Shown here: positions 11,150 to 22,148 of the stretch, in pieces
How positions within the stretch are numbered: position 1 is the stretch's first letter
How the letters are laid out: each line of letters opens with the position of its first letter
Assembly: GCF_033439725.1 (NCBI RefSeq)
Contig: NW_026944384.1
Location: 620,001 to 684,000 of the forward strand
Length of the DNA: 64,000 nt
Reading direction: 5' to 3'
Origin: Neurospora tetraspora
Lineage: Eukaryota; Ascomycota; Sordariomycetes; Sordariales; Sordariaceae
The notes under the pieces: model-generated
Told to the model about the DNA's origin: nothing
Seen by the model: the letters and a program-made list of their open reading frames with translations, nothing else
The model's database searches: none
Translations under genes and position numbers: made by a program

Positions 11150-13127
11150 ATGCCTACCATTAACGTCGACAAGTACCGCCTCTTTGAGGAACTTGGTGAG
11201 CAGTGAGTTCCCCCCCTTCACATTATCACGGTTACCCCACCATGGTGTTTTGATCACAACCACTTACACACGCTTTGCGCCAACCACCACAGGTTCACTC
11301 CCGACACCTTCCAACAGCTCTGCTTCGAGTTCGGCATCGAGCTCGACAAGGACACCGAGGAGGATGAGACGCGCCCCAAGGATCAGGCCCCCGAGCTGGC
11401 CATCGAGATCCCCGCCAACCGCTACGACATGCTCTGCTTCGAGGGCATCGCCATGTACCTGAACATCTTCCGCGGCAAGCAGACCACCCCCGACTTCAAG
11501 TTGCTCGACATCCCCGAGGACAAGATGCAAACGATCACGGTCAGCCCCGAGACCGAGAAGGTCCGCCCCTACGTCGCCGGCGCCATCCTGCGCAACGTCA
11601 AGTTCACCCCCGAGAGATACGAGTCCTTCATCGGCCTGCAGGACAAGCTTCACCAGAACCTGGCCAGGCAAAGAACCCTCGTCTCCATCGGCACCCACGA
11701 TCTCGACACCGTCCAGGGCCCCTTCACCTACGAGGCCCTTGCCCCCAAGGACATCAACTTTGTCCCCCTCAACCAGACCAAGAAGATGAACGGCGAAGAG
11801 CTGATGCAGTTCTACGAGTCCGACAAGCACCTCGGCCGCTACCTGCACATCATCCGCGACAAGCCCGTCTACCCCGTCGTCTTCGACGCCAACAAGACCG
11901 TCTGCTCGCTGCCGCCCATCATCAACGGCGACCACTCCAAGATCACGCTCGACACCAAGAACGTCTTCATCGAGATCACCGCCACCGACCAGACCAAGCT
12001 CGACATTGTCTGCAACATCATGGTCGCCATGTTCTCCCAGTACTGCGAGGAGCCCTTCACCATCGAGCCCGTCAAGATCGTGTCGGAGCACAACGGCACC
12101 ACCCGCGTCACCCCCAGCCTGCACACCCGTGTCATGGACGTCGAGGTTGACTACCTCAACCAGTGCTGCGGTCTGCAAAAGTCGCCTGAGGAGCTGTGCA
12201 AGCTGCTCGGCAAGATGGCTTATACTGCTGTCCCCGACAAGGAGGACGCCAATATCATCAAGGTCTCTGTGCCTCCTACCCGTGCCGATGTGTTGCACGC
12301 CTGCGATGTGGTATGTCCTCCCTTTGATCCTTACTTGACTTGTGTTACAGTACCTAACCCTTTTGTCACAGATGGAAGACGTCGCCATCGCCTACGGCTA
12401 CAACAACCTCCCCCGCACCTCCCCCAACCAAGCCTCCACCATCGGCAAGCCGCTCATGATCAACAAGGTCTCCGACATTGTGCGCAACGAGTGCGCCATG
12501 GCCGGCTGGATCGAAGTCATGCCCTTGATCCTCTGCTCGCACGAGGAGAACTTTGAGTGGCTCAACCGCGTCGACGACGGCCAGACCGCCGTCAAGCTCG
12601 CCAACCCCAAGTCCGTCGAGTACCAAGTCGTGCGCACCTCGCTGCTGCCCGGTCTGCTCAAGACTTTGCGCGAGAACAAGTCGGTCCGTTTGCCGCTTAA
12701 GATCACTGAGGTCGCCGACATCGCGTTGAAGGACGAGACCAAGGAGCGCAAGGCGCGCAATGAACGTCATTTCGCGGCGGCTTTCTATGGCAAGACTTCT
12801 GGTTTCGAAGTCGTCCACGGCCTTTTGGACAGGATCCTGTCCATGTTGAGGGTCAGCTTCGTCACGCACGAGGAGGACCTCCACGGCAAGAGCATCGATT
12901 ACAAGGTGGCCGAGAACCCGAGCGAGGAGAAGGGTAACGGGTACTTCATCAAGGAGATTGACGAGCCTACCTTCTTCCAGGGGAGGGCGGCGGCGATTTA
13001 TCTGCGCTTGGGAGGCGAGACCAAGAGGATTGGCGAGTTTGGTGTGCTGCATCCGACTGTCCTGGAGAAGTTTGACTTGAGATACCCGGTTAGTGTGTTG
13101 GAGGTTAATTTGGAGGTTTTCCTTTGA
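11150..13127 (+). CDS. FRS1: Phenylalanyl-tRNA synthetase beta subunit (cytosolic)
   Basis: Charges tRNA-Phe as half of the alpha2-beta2 cytosolic synthetase. Three exons, 11150-11202, 11293-12310 and 12372-13127, join in frame to give 608 aa, close to the usual ~590-600. The N-terminus (MPTINVDKYRLFEELGEQ, then FTPDTFQQLCFEFGIELD) matches the conserved start of eukaryotic beta subunits, followed by the IEIPANRYDMLCFEG segment, a B3/B4-type editing region, a B5-type region ending [22 protein letters not shown], and a C-terminal catalytic-like domain without class II catalytic residues, as usual for beta. Intron 1 (donor GTGAGT) follows a 53-nt exon. Intron 2 has two in-frame acceptors (AG at 12349-12350 and 12370-12371); the second gives a normal 61-nt intron. 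Two CPC1-type sites upstream suggest control by amino-acid supply. Confidence 0.95.
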
Positions 13128-14403
13128 GTCCTTCGAGTGATGGTAGGGGGTTGATATGATATGATGTGAAAAGAAAAGGGAAGGAAAATTAGCTGTGGGT
13201 TTTGAGAAAAGTACAATAGAGGTTTTTCGTATGTTCATGTCCGTCCCCCTTGGTCCTTCGTCTCTTGTGTCGTTGTAGTCTGTGGATGGCTAGCACGTTG
13301 ACTGTTGACAGGTTGGTTCAGCCCTACGGAGGAAGAGCTCCACAACTCCGGATGCCTTCGGGCGCCGGCGCGGTACATATCCGGTGGAGCAACCCCGGAA
13401 TCGGATGTAGTTGGTGACATGGGTATCCTGGAAGATCTCCCCTGTGGTCTATGGTCTGCCAAGTTGCAGGCTGCCTTCAACTCTTCGACAACTTCGTCTT
13501 GAACGTTCTTTGCTCGTTTACTTTCTTGATGGTGAGCACGTTTCCTCCAAGCCGTCGGCCTGGTTGGGGACGAGCCTGGTGGGGTTTAAAAGATGGATGG
13601 AATCTTTTCTTCCTCTTCTTCTTCCCCTTCCAACATTCTCAATGATCCGAAAGGAAGACCCCATCATTGGCGTGGAATGACGGGAATGCCCCCCCTAGGC
13701 AGCTAAGGCAGATATCATCTGGCACGTCAGTCTCGTCTCGCCGTAGCGGCTGTCTGGATAGAGGTATGTTCACCACGAAATCATGTTGATTAATTTTCAC
13801 AGTAAACATCTCGTAGCACAGCTGGTTGTACAGGAACGGGCTCACCTGGTGGTTTCGATAAATGGCCTGTTGCTCCTGAGGAGAGGGGATCCCGCGTCAT
13901 GCAATGCAGATATCATCATGCCGAATGCTTCCATCACAGCACCCGTGCTTCCGATACGCCCGAGGTTGACATGTTTACCATGTGCCAACACCTGTCTCGG
14001 CGGACAGGAAGTCAAGAACTTCCACATTGCAACCACATCTGTCAGCTCATCTTGACAACGTGTCTCACTATCCAACTGTCATCGTCCAAACTCGGGTCAC
14101 CAGTTTCAAAAGACAACAGATACACAAGCGTGAGAGGAAGTGTTCTTCTCATCCTTCTTCTTCTTCTTCTTCCTCCATCTCCTTTCCCCTCCCTGGGGGA
14201 CTTGGGACTCATGCCCTCTCGGGATCCTTGACTTTCTTGATTGATCTTGGATGATTCAATTTGGTCCTAGGTTTAGCTCTCTTCTTGCGACTGATCCCGC
14301 GAGTCGCCTACGGCGGGCAGGTTCAGATCCAGCAAATGCTCGAAGAGAAGACACCAGCAGGCTACAACAATTGACCGCTTGTGAGATCAATCTCAGTACC
14401 GAT
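13128..14403. other. Intergenic between FRS1 and the MFS gene
   Basis: No RNA gene or repeat is visible. Small open frames (60-110 codons) overlap on both strands. The last ~200 bp, with a TTC-rich tract at about 14148-14195, is probably leader of the transporter gene. Confidence 0.4.
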
Positions 14404-17400
14404 ATGCCGGGCTGGAGATATGCCTTTGCTTTGTCGAAGGATGCGGTCAAAGCCGCTACGCCGCCGGGAACGGTGAGGCTTATCGGTATGGTATACTCCC
14501 TTCCTCCATCTTCACCCCCAAGCAACATTGGCAGCTAACACACACCCCAAGCAGAGCACAAAAAACGACCACTAAAAGACCACGACCGACCACCACAAGA
14601 CACTCGTAGCACCCCATCCCCGGAACTCGACCTCGCCAAGTTCCCCATCCCAACCTCCGACCCTTCCGACCCCCTCAACTGGGCTCGCTGGCGCAAACTC
14701 TCGTGCCTCTGCACCCTCTGCAACTACGCCTTTGTCTGCTCATTTGCCTCGGCCTCGCTCGCACCTGCCCTAGCCATATGGAACGCATCCTTCCCCTACG
14801 ACCCTCGAGGGATGGGAGACCTCAGCCGGTTCACTGCTCTCAATGTGCTCCTGTTAGGATTGGGCAACATCGTGTTCGTGCCGCTGGCGAACGTGTTTGG
14901 GAAACGGATCGTGCTGGTGTTGAGCGCGTTGACGCTGTTCATCGCGACGGTTTGTGGCACGAGAGATTTTGGGTTGGGGATGTATGAGAATGTGTTGGTC
15001 ATTCGGATCTTTCAGGGGCTGGGGAGTAGTGTGTCGGAGACTGTTGGGCCGGCAGTGGTGGGCGATATGTTTTTTGTGCAGGAGAGGGGCGGGTGGATGG
15101 TAGGTCTAGACCCTCGGGAACTGGGTGGGTGACGGAGAATGAATGATGCTGACGACTTGTCTACCTAGGCTCTGTATACCGCTTGTCTCGCCAGCGGATC
15201 GGTGATAGGCGGGATATCCGGAGGGTACATTGCCACGAGATACGGATGGTTCGGAATCTTTTGGGTGACTGCCGTTTTGGCGGGAGTGGCGTTCCTGGCG
15301 ATGGTGTTCTTGGTTCCGGAGACGCTCTTTGAAAGGGGCCCGTTGTGTTTTCCGACTATTGCAACTGATACTCCGAAGGGGAGGAGCCAACGTCATCGAC
15401 ATCGAAACCACGACGACATTGCCGAGGAAGAAAAGGAGATTGAGGGTGGTGGTAATGACGACCGCAACCGAAGATCGAGCGTTCGACGATACTACTACCA
15501 GCCGACTCCCACACCATATCTCAGTTTGGGTACTTTGCCGTCCATACGAATGACCATGCCGTCGCGGTTTATTACCTCCGTCTATACCCCGCTGAACATC
15601 AATACGAATCAACCTCAGTACTTCCGGGACTACTGGGACCCACGTCTGGGGCTGACTTGGTACGAAACAGCTTCCGAATCTGATGAGTCTGAGGAGAGGT
15701 TCTCGATGGCTCCTCATGGGAGGGAATCTTCGATGCCGCCGACGGTTCTACGTCCACCACCGACTGCTGCGCAAGGAGGACGTGAAGCTGCTGCTGGCGG
15801 CCTCCCACCACCTCCTACTCGTGGAGGAATAGCAGCACGACGAGCCACCGCCCGAGGAGGCCCTCGCTACCGCCTCTACCCTCCCTCCGATATCGATACC
15901 CACCCAATCGGCGGCCGAGGCGGCAACCAAAACCGTCCGATCCTCCGCAACCCCGAAGGCAACGCCAACGGACGACTCTCGAACCGTTTCCCATCACTCG
16001 GCCCCTTCGCCCCCCTCAACCGCGACTCCGAGGCCTTTTCCATTCCTTCCTCAGATCCATCCACCCACTACGAACCCTACACCTACCTTCGCTCCCTCCG
16101 CTTCTTCCCACGCCAGAGGCCCCACCCACCCCCCAACCCTTTCGACCCAGCTGCGTTGAACCCCTTTCCTGACCCATCTCCTTACTCGCCATACTCCCCC
16201 AACTTCAACTTCCCCAAACCTTCCTTTTCCAAGGCCAATGACCCCTCAAGCCCCCGCCACCGACACAACCTAGCCCGGTTTCCCTTCCCAGCAAAGAAGA
16301 AGTCACTGTTCCAACACTTTATTTCCCCCCTGTTAACGCTGCGTCTACCATCGGTATGGGTAGCCACCCTCCAATGCTCCGCCCTCGTCGGGTCCGCAGC
16401 CGTCATGTCCACCCTCGGCGCATCCCTGCTGGCCTCGCCGCCCTATAACTGGACCGTCTCCCACTCGGGCCTGTTGCTGTTCAGCGGCGCGTTGATCGGG
16501 ATTATTCTTGGAGGACTTTATGCGAGCGTGTTGGCGGATGAGAGGACGAAGGTCAAGGCCGTCGCGGGCGCGGGTGCGGGTACGGGTACCACCAAACGGG
16601 CTTCAAACAACAAAAGGACAAGAGGAGGAGGAGAGATACATGGACTCGGAAGCGGTGGAAGCAGGAGCAGGAGGGGGGGAAGAAGGACCGCCGGTGGGGG
16701 TGGGGGGAAGAAGACGGAGAGGGTCAAGAGCTGGGGAGAGAGATTGTTTGGTGGTACTGGTGGGAACAGTGTCTATGGATATGCGGAAGCGGAAAGCAGG
16801 TTGGTGGTTGCGTTGCCGGGGCTGGTGATTGCCACGGGGGGGTTGTTGGTTTGGGGATTTTGTGGCGAGTATGGACCTGCTTTGAACGCGGCTGCGGCTG
16901 CTGCTGCTGCTGCTGCTGCGGCTGGGAATAGCACGGTACCTGGGAATGTCACGGCGCCGGCTGTGGGACCGGGACTGAGCAGTGGAAATGGAGGAGGAGG
17001 GTATGGAGTGAATAGGTATAGTTGGCTCGGGTTGGTGTTTGGGTTTGGCATGGTCAGCTTTGGGGTTGCCGGGGTACCGGGGGTTTGGTTTAATTATGTG
17101 AGTTTGTTCTTCTTCTTTTGGCTCTGATCACTTTCTTTCTTTCGTTCTTCCTCTCCTCATCCATCTTCCCCTTCCTTCTCTCCCTTCTCGGCTCCCTCCA
17201 TTCTGCCTCCTTCCTCTCTTTCCCGTCATCATCATCTTCTCCCGAGGTCTTCCGTACTAACGCATAACATAACAGCTCATTGACTCCTACGCCAACCTCG
17301 CCTCCGACTGCTTCGTCATGATCTGCATCTCGCGCGGCCTCATCCCCTTCGCCTGGACCTTCTTTATCAGCGAATGGGTTGCAAAGCAAGGGTATTTGAT

Positions 17401-17521
17401 ACCCTTTGGCGGCGGGTTGACGGTGATCTTGGGTGTGTTTTCTCTGTTGTTGATACCGGTTATTTGGTACGGAAAGAGGATGAGGATTGCTACGGCTAGG
17501 TTTGTTGTTGGGAATCAGTGA
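14404..17521 (+). CDS. MFS transporter with oversized cytoplasmic loop
   Basis: Four exons (14404-14485, 14555-15099, 15169-17097, 17276-17521) join in frame to 933 aa, nearly twice a normal 12-span MFS carrier. The opening residues (DAVKAATPPGTVRLIE), the DPSDPLNWARWRK motif just before span 1, and the span 2-4 segment with VFGKRIVLVLSALTLF and RIFQGLGSSVSETVGPAVVGDMF are typical of fungal MFS drug/metabolite exporters. Spans 5-6 end at PETLFERG (about residue 259-266). About 330 residues of Ser/Pro/Arg-rich low-complexity sequence then precede span 7 (about residue 603). A second Gly/Arg/Lys-rich insert of ~85 residues follows span 8, and an Ala-run plus Gly-rich segment lies between spans 9 and 10. 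Intron 3 is 178 nt. Substrate cannot be deduced. A start at 14251 in the same frame is possible but less like the family. Confidence 0.85.
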
Positions 17522-17735
17522 TAGGGGTGGTGAGAGTGATACGGGGACACGGGGACACGGGGTTGGATGATGGATCTGGGCGTGTGAGGTTGAAGAGGTT
17601 GAAGAGGTGCTTGTCGGAAGGCTTCTTATTCGTGGGAAGCAGTCAGATGCATGGCCGGGTGATGATACAGAAGCGTGGTGCAGATGATTCTTGATTTATA
17701 GATTCATAGTGTAAGAGTTGGAGATATATAGGGAA
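17522..17735. other. Short intergenic strip before the foldback element
   Basis: Contains a small GGGGACAC tandem near 17543-17563 and the left copy of the 8-bp target duplication at 17728-17735. No gene seen. Confidence 0.4.
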
Positions 17736-18335
17736 GGGCTCTACTATTCGCGCACTAGTCCTTTGGCTAATCGCGCACTAATACCCCCAGGGGTTAGGGT
17801 TCTCTGTGTGTAAATATTAGGGTGTATTTTTGGTGATACAGTCCGTAGTGTTGATAGTCGTAAAAATATAGGTCGTGCCCGCCAGCCGCCCAGACCCAGC
17901 CGTGCCCAGACCCAGCCGCCCAGACCCAGCCGTACGTATAGAGCACTCCAGCGCACTCGAGCACACTCGAGCATACTCAAACGACCGCTAGCGCACGTCA
18001 ACACTATAGCGTATAATTTGTAGATACTATTTAAGATAGTTTGGAATTGATGTGCATTGATTTGTATAGAGATTTTTATAGAGTGCAATATCTTGATTGA
18101 TTTTGTAATCTTTATTAACCAGCGATAATGATATTGGTAATGTATTAGAAAGAGGGAAGCACGTACGTGCGGCTGGATTGGGCGGTTGGCGGGCACGACC
18201 TATTTTACATGGCTATCAACACCATGGACTGTATCACGAAATTATATGACCCAGATTCTAACTACAGAGAACCCTAACCCTTGGGGGTATTAGTGCGCGA
18301 TTAGCCAAAGGACTAGTGCGCGAATAGTAGGGCCC
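17736..18335. mobile_element. 600-bp foldback MITE with 8-bp target duplication
   Basis: The two ends are long inverted copies. The outer ~71 bp are nearly identical (left start GGGCTCTACTATTCGCGCAC; right end its reverse complement with one change). After ~35 divergent bases, homology resumes (GTGATACAGTCC ... GGTCGTGCCCGCCA) and continues to about 17937 on the left and 18164 on the right, so each arm is ~170-200 bp. The core (~225 bp) is AT-rich and non-coding. Flanking 8-bp direct repeats ATAGGGAA occur at 17728-17735 and 18336-18343. An 8-bp duplication is characteristic of hAT-superfamily transposons, so this is probably a non-autonomous hAT-type element. The left arm carries a tandem GCCCAGACCCAGCC duplication lacking on the right; several arm mismatches are G/A or C/T transitions, consistent with RIP. 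Confidence 0.85.
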
Positions 18336-18483
18336 ATAGGGAACACGTCTAAAGCTCATTTTTCCTCCGGTCTGAGTACTGAAATAGAATGGCATACTAC
18401 ACTCAACGGCCATATTATCCTGAAAGCCAAACGCCCAAAGTAGAAAGAGACCATCCCAACTCCCACTCACACCAACACCAAAC

Positions 18484-19764
18484 CTAATTCCCCTCCTCCG
18501 CAGCCTTCATATCCACCTCCCACTCCCTCCTCACCTCCGCCGCAAACTCCTCATCCGCCAAAACCCTCCACCCAACCTCCGCCATCGCCCGTCCACACTC
18601 CAACGCCCTCTCAAACGCATCCTCTGTCCCAGCCCCTTTCGTGAACCCCTTCGTATGATTCGCCGCCCCCTCCTCCGTCTCGATCCCAAACACGCCATGA
18701 AAGCCCGGACACTGATAGCACACATTCCCCATATCCGTGCTCCCCTGGAAGAAATCCTTGGGATCCTCCCACGCCACCGTCCCCTCCGGCGAATGCATCG
18801 CCTCCATCCACGCCTCGCACAGCTTCCGACTCGGCCTGACATCAAAGTAAGCCGGCAGGTCCTCCTTCCTCCATGCACACCCCGTCGCCAGCGCGGCGCC
18901 CTCAAAGCATTTCAATACTCGCTTGCCGAGTTCTTCGGCCCCCCGTCGCGTCGTAGACCGCACATAATACTCCACGCAGCAATCGGCCGGCGTGATGTTC
19001 GGCCGCGTCCCGGCCTCCCTAAACACACCGTGGATGCGCTCTTCAGGGCGGATCTGCTGCCGCAGCATGCTGATGGCGTTATAACTTAAACAAACGGCGT
19101 CGAGGGCGTTGACGCCGTGCCACGGCGCGATGGAAGCGTGCGCCTCGCGCCCGGTGAAGTAGCCGCGGTACTTGACGTTGGCTAACATGCGCACGTAGCT
19201 CACTGCTGTGATTCCCGGGGGTAGTTTGGATTGCGGACCGGGGTGCACCATCAGGCATGCATCGCAGTCCTTGTAAGCGCCGGCTTCGATCAACTTGAGT
19301 TTACCCCCGCCGCCTTCTTCGGCTGGGGTTCCCAGGAGTCGCACTCGCCCGGGTAGGCCGGACTGCTTAAGGGCGGCGGCTACCCCCAAAAAGGCGGCGA
19401 AAGAGGCCGAGGCGATCAGGTTGTGGCCGCAGGCGTGGCCGATCTCGGGGAGGGCGTCGTACTCGGCGTTGAAGATGATCAGGCGGCCGCCGGAGCCGTA
19501 TTCGGCCTCGAAAGAGGTGGGCAGGCCGTAGGCGGGGGAGGTGACGGTGAAGCCTCCGAGGCGGCGGAGGGAGTGCACGAGGGTGGAGTGGGCGGTGAAT
19601 TCGAGGTAGGCGAGTTCGGGGTTGGAGTGGATGTGGGTGTTGACGAGGGCGATTTCGGATTTGTTGGACTGGATTGCTGAGGCAATGGTGGTCGAGATGG
19701 TTGGATCTGTCATGGTGGTGGTGGTTGATGAGTGAAGCCCTTCCTTGCTCCTGTCAATGTCCAA
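18484..19764 (-). CDS. M20-family metallo-amidohydrolase (PM20D2-like)
   Basis: A single-exon protein of 426 aa. It carries the M20 metal-site signatures: EYDALPEIGHACGHN at 101-115 (metal-binding His110 and His114 region) and GTPAEEGGGG at about 145-154 with the catalytic Glu pair 149-150. The dimerisation/lid segment includes FTGREAHASIAPWHGVNALDA (read in two parts), where the His bridges the metal site in relatives. Length and motifs fit the cytosolic M20D group of N-acyl amino-acid or dipeptide hydrolases such as PM20D2; there is no signal peptide. A second Met at residue 18 (19713) would remove a poor Ser/Thr-rich leader and may be the true start. It is encoded opposite to the MFS gene with the foldback element between their 3' ends. 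Exact substrate is unknown. Confidence 0.88.
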   Translation of the reverse strand: MDIDRSKEGLHSSTTTTMTDPTISTTIASAIQSNKSEIALVNTHIHSNPELAYLEFTAHSTLVHSLRRLGGFTVTSPAYGLPTSFEAEYGSGGRLIIFNAEYDALPEIGHACGHNLIASASFAAFLGVAAALKQSGLPGRVRLLGTPAEEGGGGKLKLIEAGAYKDCDACLMVHPGPQSKLPPGITAVSYVRMLANVKYRGYFTGREAHASIAPWHGVNALDAVCLSYNAISMLRQQIRPEERIHGVFREAGTRPNITPADCCVEYYVRSTTRRGAEELGKRVLKCFEGAALATGCAWRKEDLPAYFDVRPSRKLCEAWMEAMHSPEGTVAWEDPKDFFQGSTDMGNVCYQCPGFHGVFGIETEEGAANHTKGFTKGAGTEDAFERALECGRAMAEVGWRVLADEEFAAEVRREWEVDMKAAEEGN

Positions 19765-20413
19765 GTCTTATGGGAATGTGTTCTTTTATCAACTGGTTCC
19801 TGCAGTAGTAGGTAGTAAGTAGTCTTTACAAGTGAGCCTCAATCATGAACCGTGTCCCAAAACGGCAAAGCAGCCGTCCCCTTTCGTTTCTTGTCGTCGT
19901 CGGTCGGTCTCTTAAAAGACCCAGAACATCAACAGGGGCGTGATGTTTGACAAGGAAGTGTAGCTTCCCCTCACATAGCTCACGCCTAGTCCCCGCCCTT
20001 GCCCACCTCCAGAGACGATCCCAAGACGCCGGCTTCTCAGCCGCTCGTTATCGTCGAACGATTGCGAATGAACGAATGGCCGCTAACTTGTGAAGCGAAT
20101 TACTGCAAGCCATCTCATTGGTTTGTCCCTCGTCCAACCCGTCCCAAGCTCGGTATGGTTACCCGTCGTGGGAAATTACCATAATACGTTCGACGGTTGG
20201 CATCGTGAAAAGCGTCATCATCATCATCATCGGCATCGGCTTCCGCATGGGCATGGGCGTTGTGAGCAATTTGTGATGGTTAAGAAAATAAAAAGGTGAG
20301 ATGGTTCGAGAAATGGAAGATCGCAATCGATGTCAATCAGGAATAACAAAACCCAAAAAAAAAGAAAGGAATGCAGAAATAAAAAGGTTAAAGTGCAAAA
20401 AGCAAAAGAAATG
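19765..20413. other. Promoter side of the M20 gene and 3' flank of tRNA-Ser
   Basis: No gene supported. Just left of the tRNA is an A-rich stretch (T-rich on the tRNA strand), the probable RNA polymerase III terminator region. Confidence 0.4.
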
Positions 20414-20509
20414 CGTCACCTACAGGATTCGAACCTGTGCTCCCGAGGGAACTGCCTTAACTTTCTTGCGAATAGCAGGGCAGCGCGTTAACCACTCCGC
20501 CAAAGTGAC
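20414..20509 (-). tRNA. tRNA-Ser(GCT) with a 15-nt intron
   Basis: The reverse complement folds as a complete tRNA: acceptor stem GTCACTT/AGGTGAC with one G-U pair and discriminator G; D arm GCGGAGTGGTTAACGC; anticodon stem CTGCC/GGCAG with loop CT-GCT-A; a long variable arm built on CCC/GGG; T arm ACAGG-TTCGAAT-CCTGT. The long variable arm plus G discriminator fits serine. The anticodon GCT is at 20476-20474, and 15 extra bases at 20472-20458 sit exactly one base 3' of the anticodon, the canonical nuclear tRNA intron position. T-runs follow downstream on the minus strand. Confidence 0.93.
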
Positions 20510-21879
20510 TAGTGGTTGTTGTTGAATTAGTGCGTTTGTTCTCGGGGTTATGTATGAACTTGCAGGTTGTGGTGGTACAGAGCTGAAAAGCTGCAGGACG
20601 GTGTGGATGATGTTGTGGATAGTCTCTCATGACAGTCGTGCTCCGATGTCAGCCCCCATCCGCTCCGCCGCCACACGTGGCGCAGTCTCTTTGTACCCTG
20701 TGGGTCCAAATGGTGTGACATTAGGATTGGTGGGTGGGTGAGTGTGGTGGGGATGTCACAACCATTTGGACCCGCAGGTACAAAGAGAAACGCAAGGGCT
20801 ATGCGTAGGTGGCTGAGTAAATGAGACTAATGTCAATGTGGATTCATGATTGATGGGACGAACTGCAATTTGAAACTCCACTCAAAGCGTGCGCTGCACG
20901 TTCGTCTTGACCAAAGCACTGGGTCGGTCACTGACTCACCGGTGCGGCAACAACTTGACTTGGAAATTTTCGAGTTTGAACGTCAACTTGTCTTGGTTTC
21001 AATGCCGGGATTGCTTGGATTTCCGGAATTGGCTGGCATATCAGCTACATCAAGATCGTTATATTGAACATTCGTCTTCATTGTACCTTTCGACTGGAAT
21101 CGCAAACATTTCCTGGATCCAAGCATCCCTAAATGACTCTGGCGGACGTGATTCCCATTTCACTACGAGGCATATCACAGTTTTGTAGCGACCTTTTCTA
21201 GCCAAAGCGAGCGGTATTGGACTGACCATATTCGGTTTGGCTACTCATACGACCACATCACCAGGGTTCCCTGACATCCAAATCACCCCCTGCAAAAACC
21301 ACCAAGTCCAAATATTTCGATGGTGTTTCGACACCCGAAAGATGGAACCGCAGAACCGCTTCCTTCCCAGTACTATAAGTACGTGTAACCTACGCTAATT
21401 AGGTATACCTGTGTTTATTGTTCGGTCAAGTTTAAGTTCAAAATTTCCATTGTCTTCGTCCATTCATTCATGCCTTCATGGTGAGGAACTTTTTTCCCTT
21501 TCCAGGAGCGGGACAGTATTCTCTCGACTGGAAGTGTTTTTTTTTTTTTTAGCAAGAGACGCGAATGTTCCCAAGAGGCATTCAATGATGAACAAGGATT
21601 GAACGAACTCGGGAACGAACGAGGTCGATACTTCGATTAAGCCTGTTGGCATCGCTGTTTACCTATCATACCTACGTATATATCCATAAGCTCATAAGCA
21701 AAGTTCGAAATTACAACGCTGTTTCTCAACCTTCCCCTCCCTACCTATAAAGGTACTTGTATCCGCTTCCGCTTCCGCGTCTGCTGTCCTTTTTTCATGT
21801 TTTTTTTCATCTATTCCCCCGTCTTCTGGTTGGTTTATTTCCCTTGTCCGTTCACGTCTTTAGGTTATTTCCTCCAAAA
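20510..21879. other. Gene-free DNA between tRNA-Ser and the next minus-strand gene
   Basis: Besides the inverted repeat at 20680-20793, no structured feature is seen. Open frames of 60-100 codons at 20846-21188 and 21411-21602 overlap in two frames and have no recognisable domain. The right end (from about 21640) likely holds the 3' UTR of the minus-strand gene ending at 21880. Confidence 0.4.
20680..20793. repeat. Inverted repeat, ~42-bp arms (possible tiny MITE)
   Basis: Left arm 20680-20721 and right arm 20753-20793 are imperfect reverse complements sharing TCTTTGTACC, GGGTCCAAATGGT and GTGACAT, separated by ~31 bases rich in TGGG. Transcribed, it would form a strong hairpin. I found no convincing target duplication, so origin as a foldback transposon is only a suggestion. 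Confidence 0.7.
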
Positions 21880-22102
21880 CTAAACTACCTTGTAAGTACC
21901 AAACCAACACGTACACAGCTTAAACCAGTCCTCCCCCTCGCCCCTCGACGTGTTCACCACCCACTCATCTACTGGCTTCACAAAAAAGGGATCACCTGTG
22001 TGGATAAAGTACTTCGGATCCGGCGCGGTGCCGTGGTTAGCATTGACGGCACCGGACGGTACAGATGATGATGACGATGATGATGTGGGTATGTCTTTGT
22101 TG

Positions 22103-22148
<46 letters not shown>

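Noticed and set aside
11264-12388. 374-codon minus-strand frame opposite FRS1
   Set aside because: Antisense shadow of a C-ending-codon gene (Gly/Asp/Val/Leu-rich translation), with the real gene certain on the plus strand.
20932-20938. Another TGACTCA match
   Set aside because: It is not close to the start of any protein gene, so no regulatory meaning can be given.
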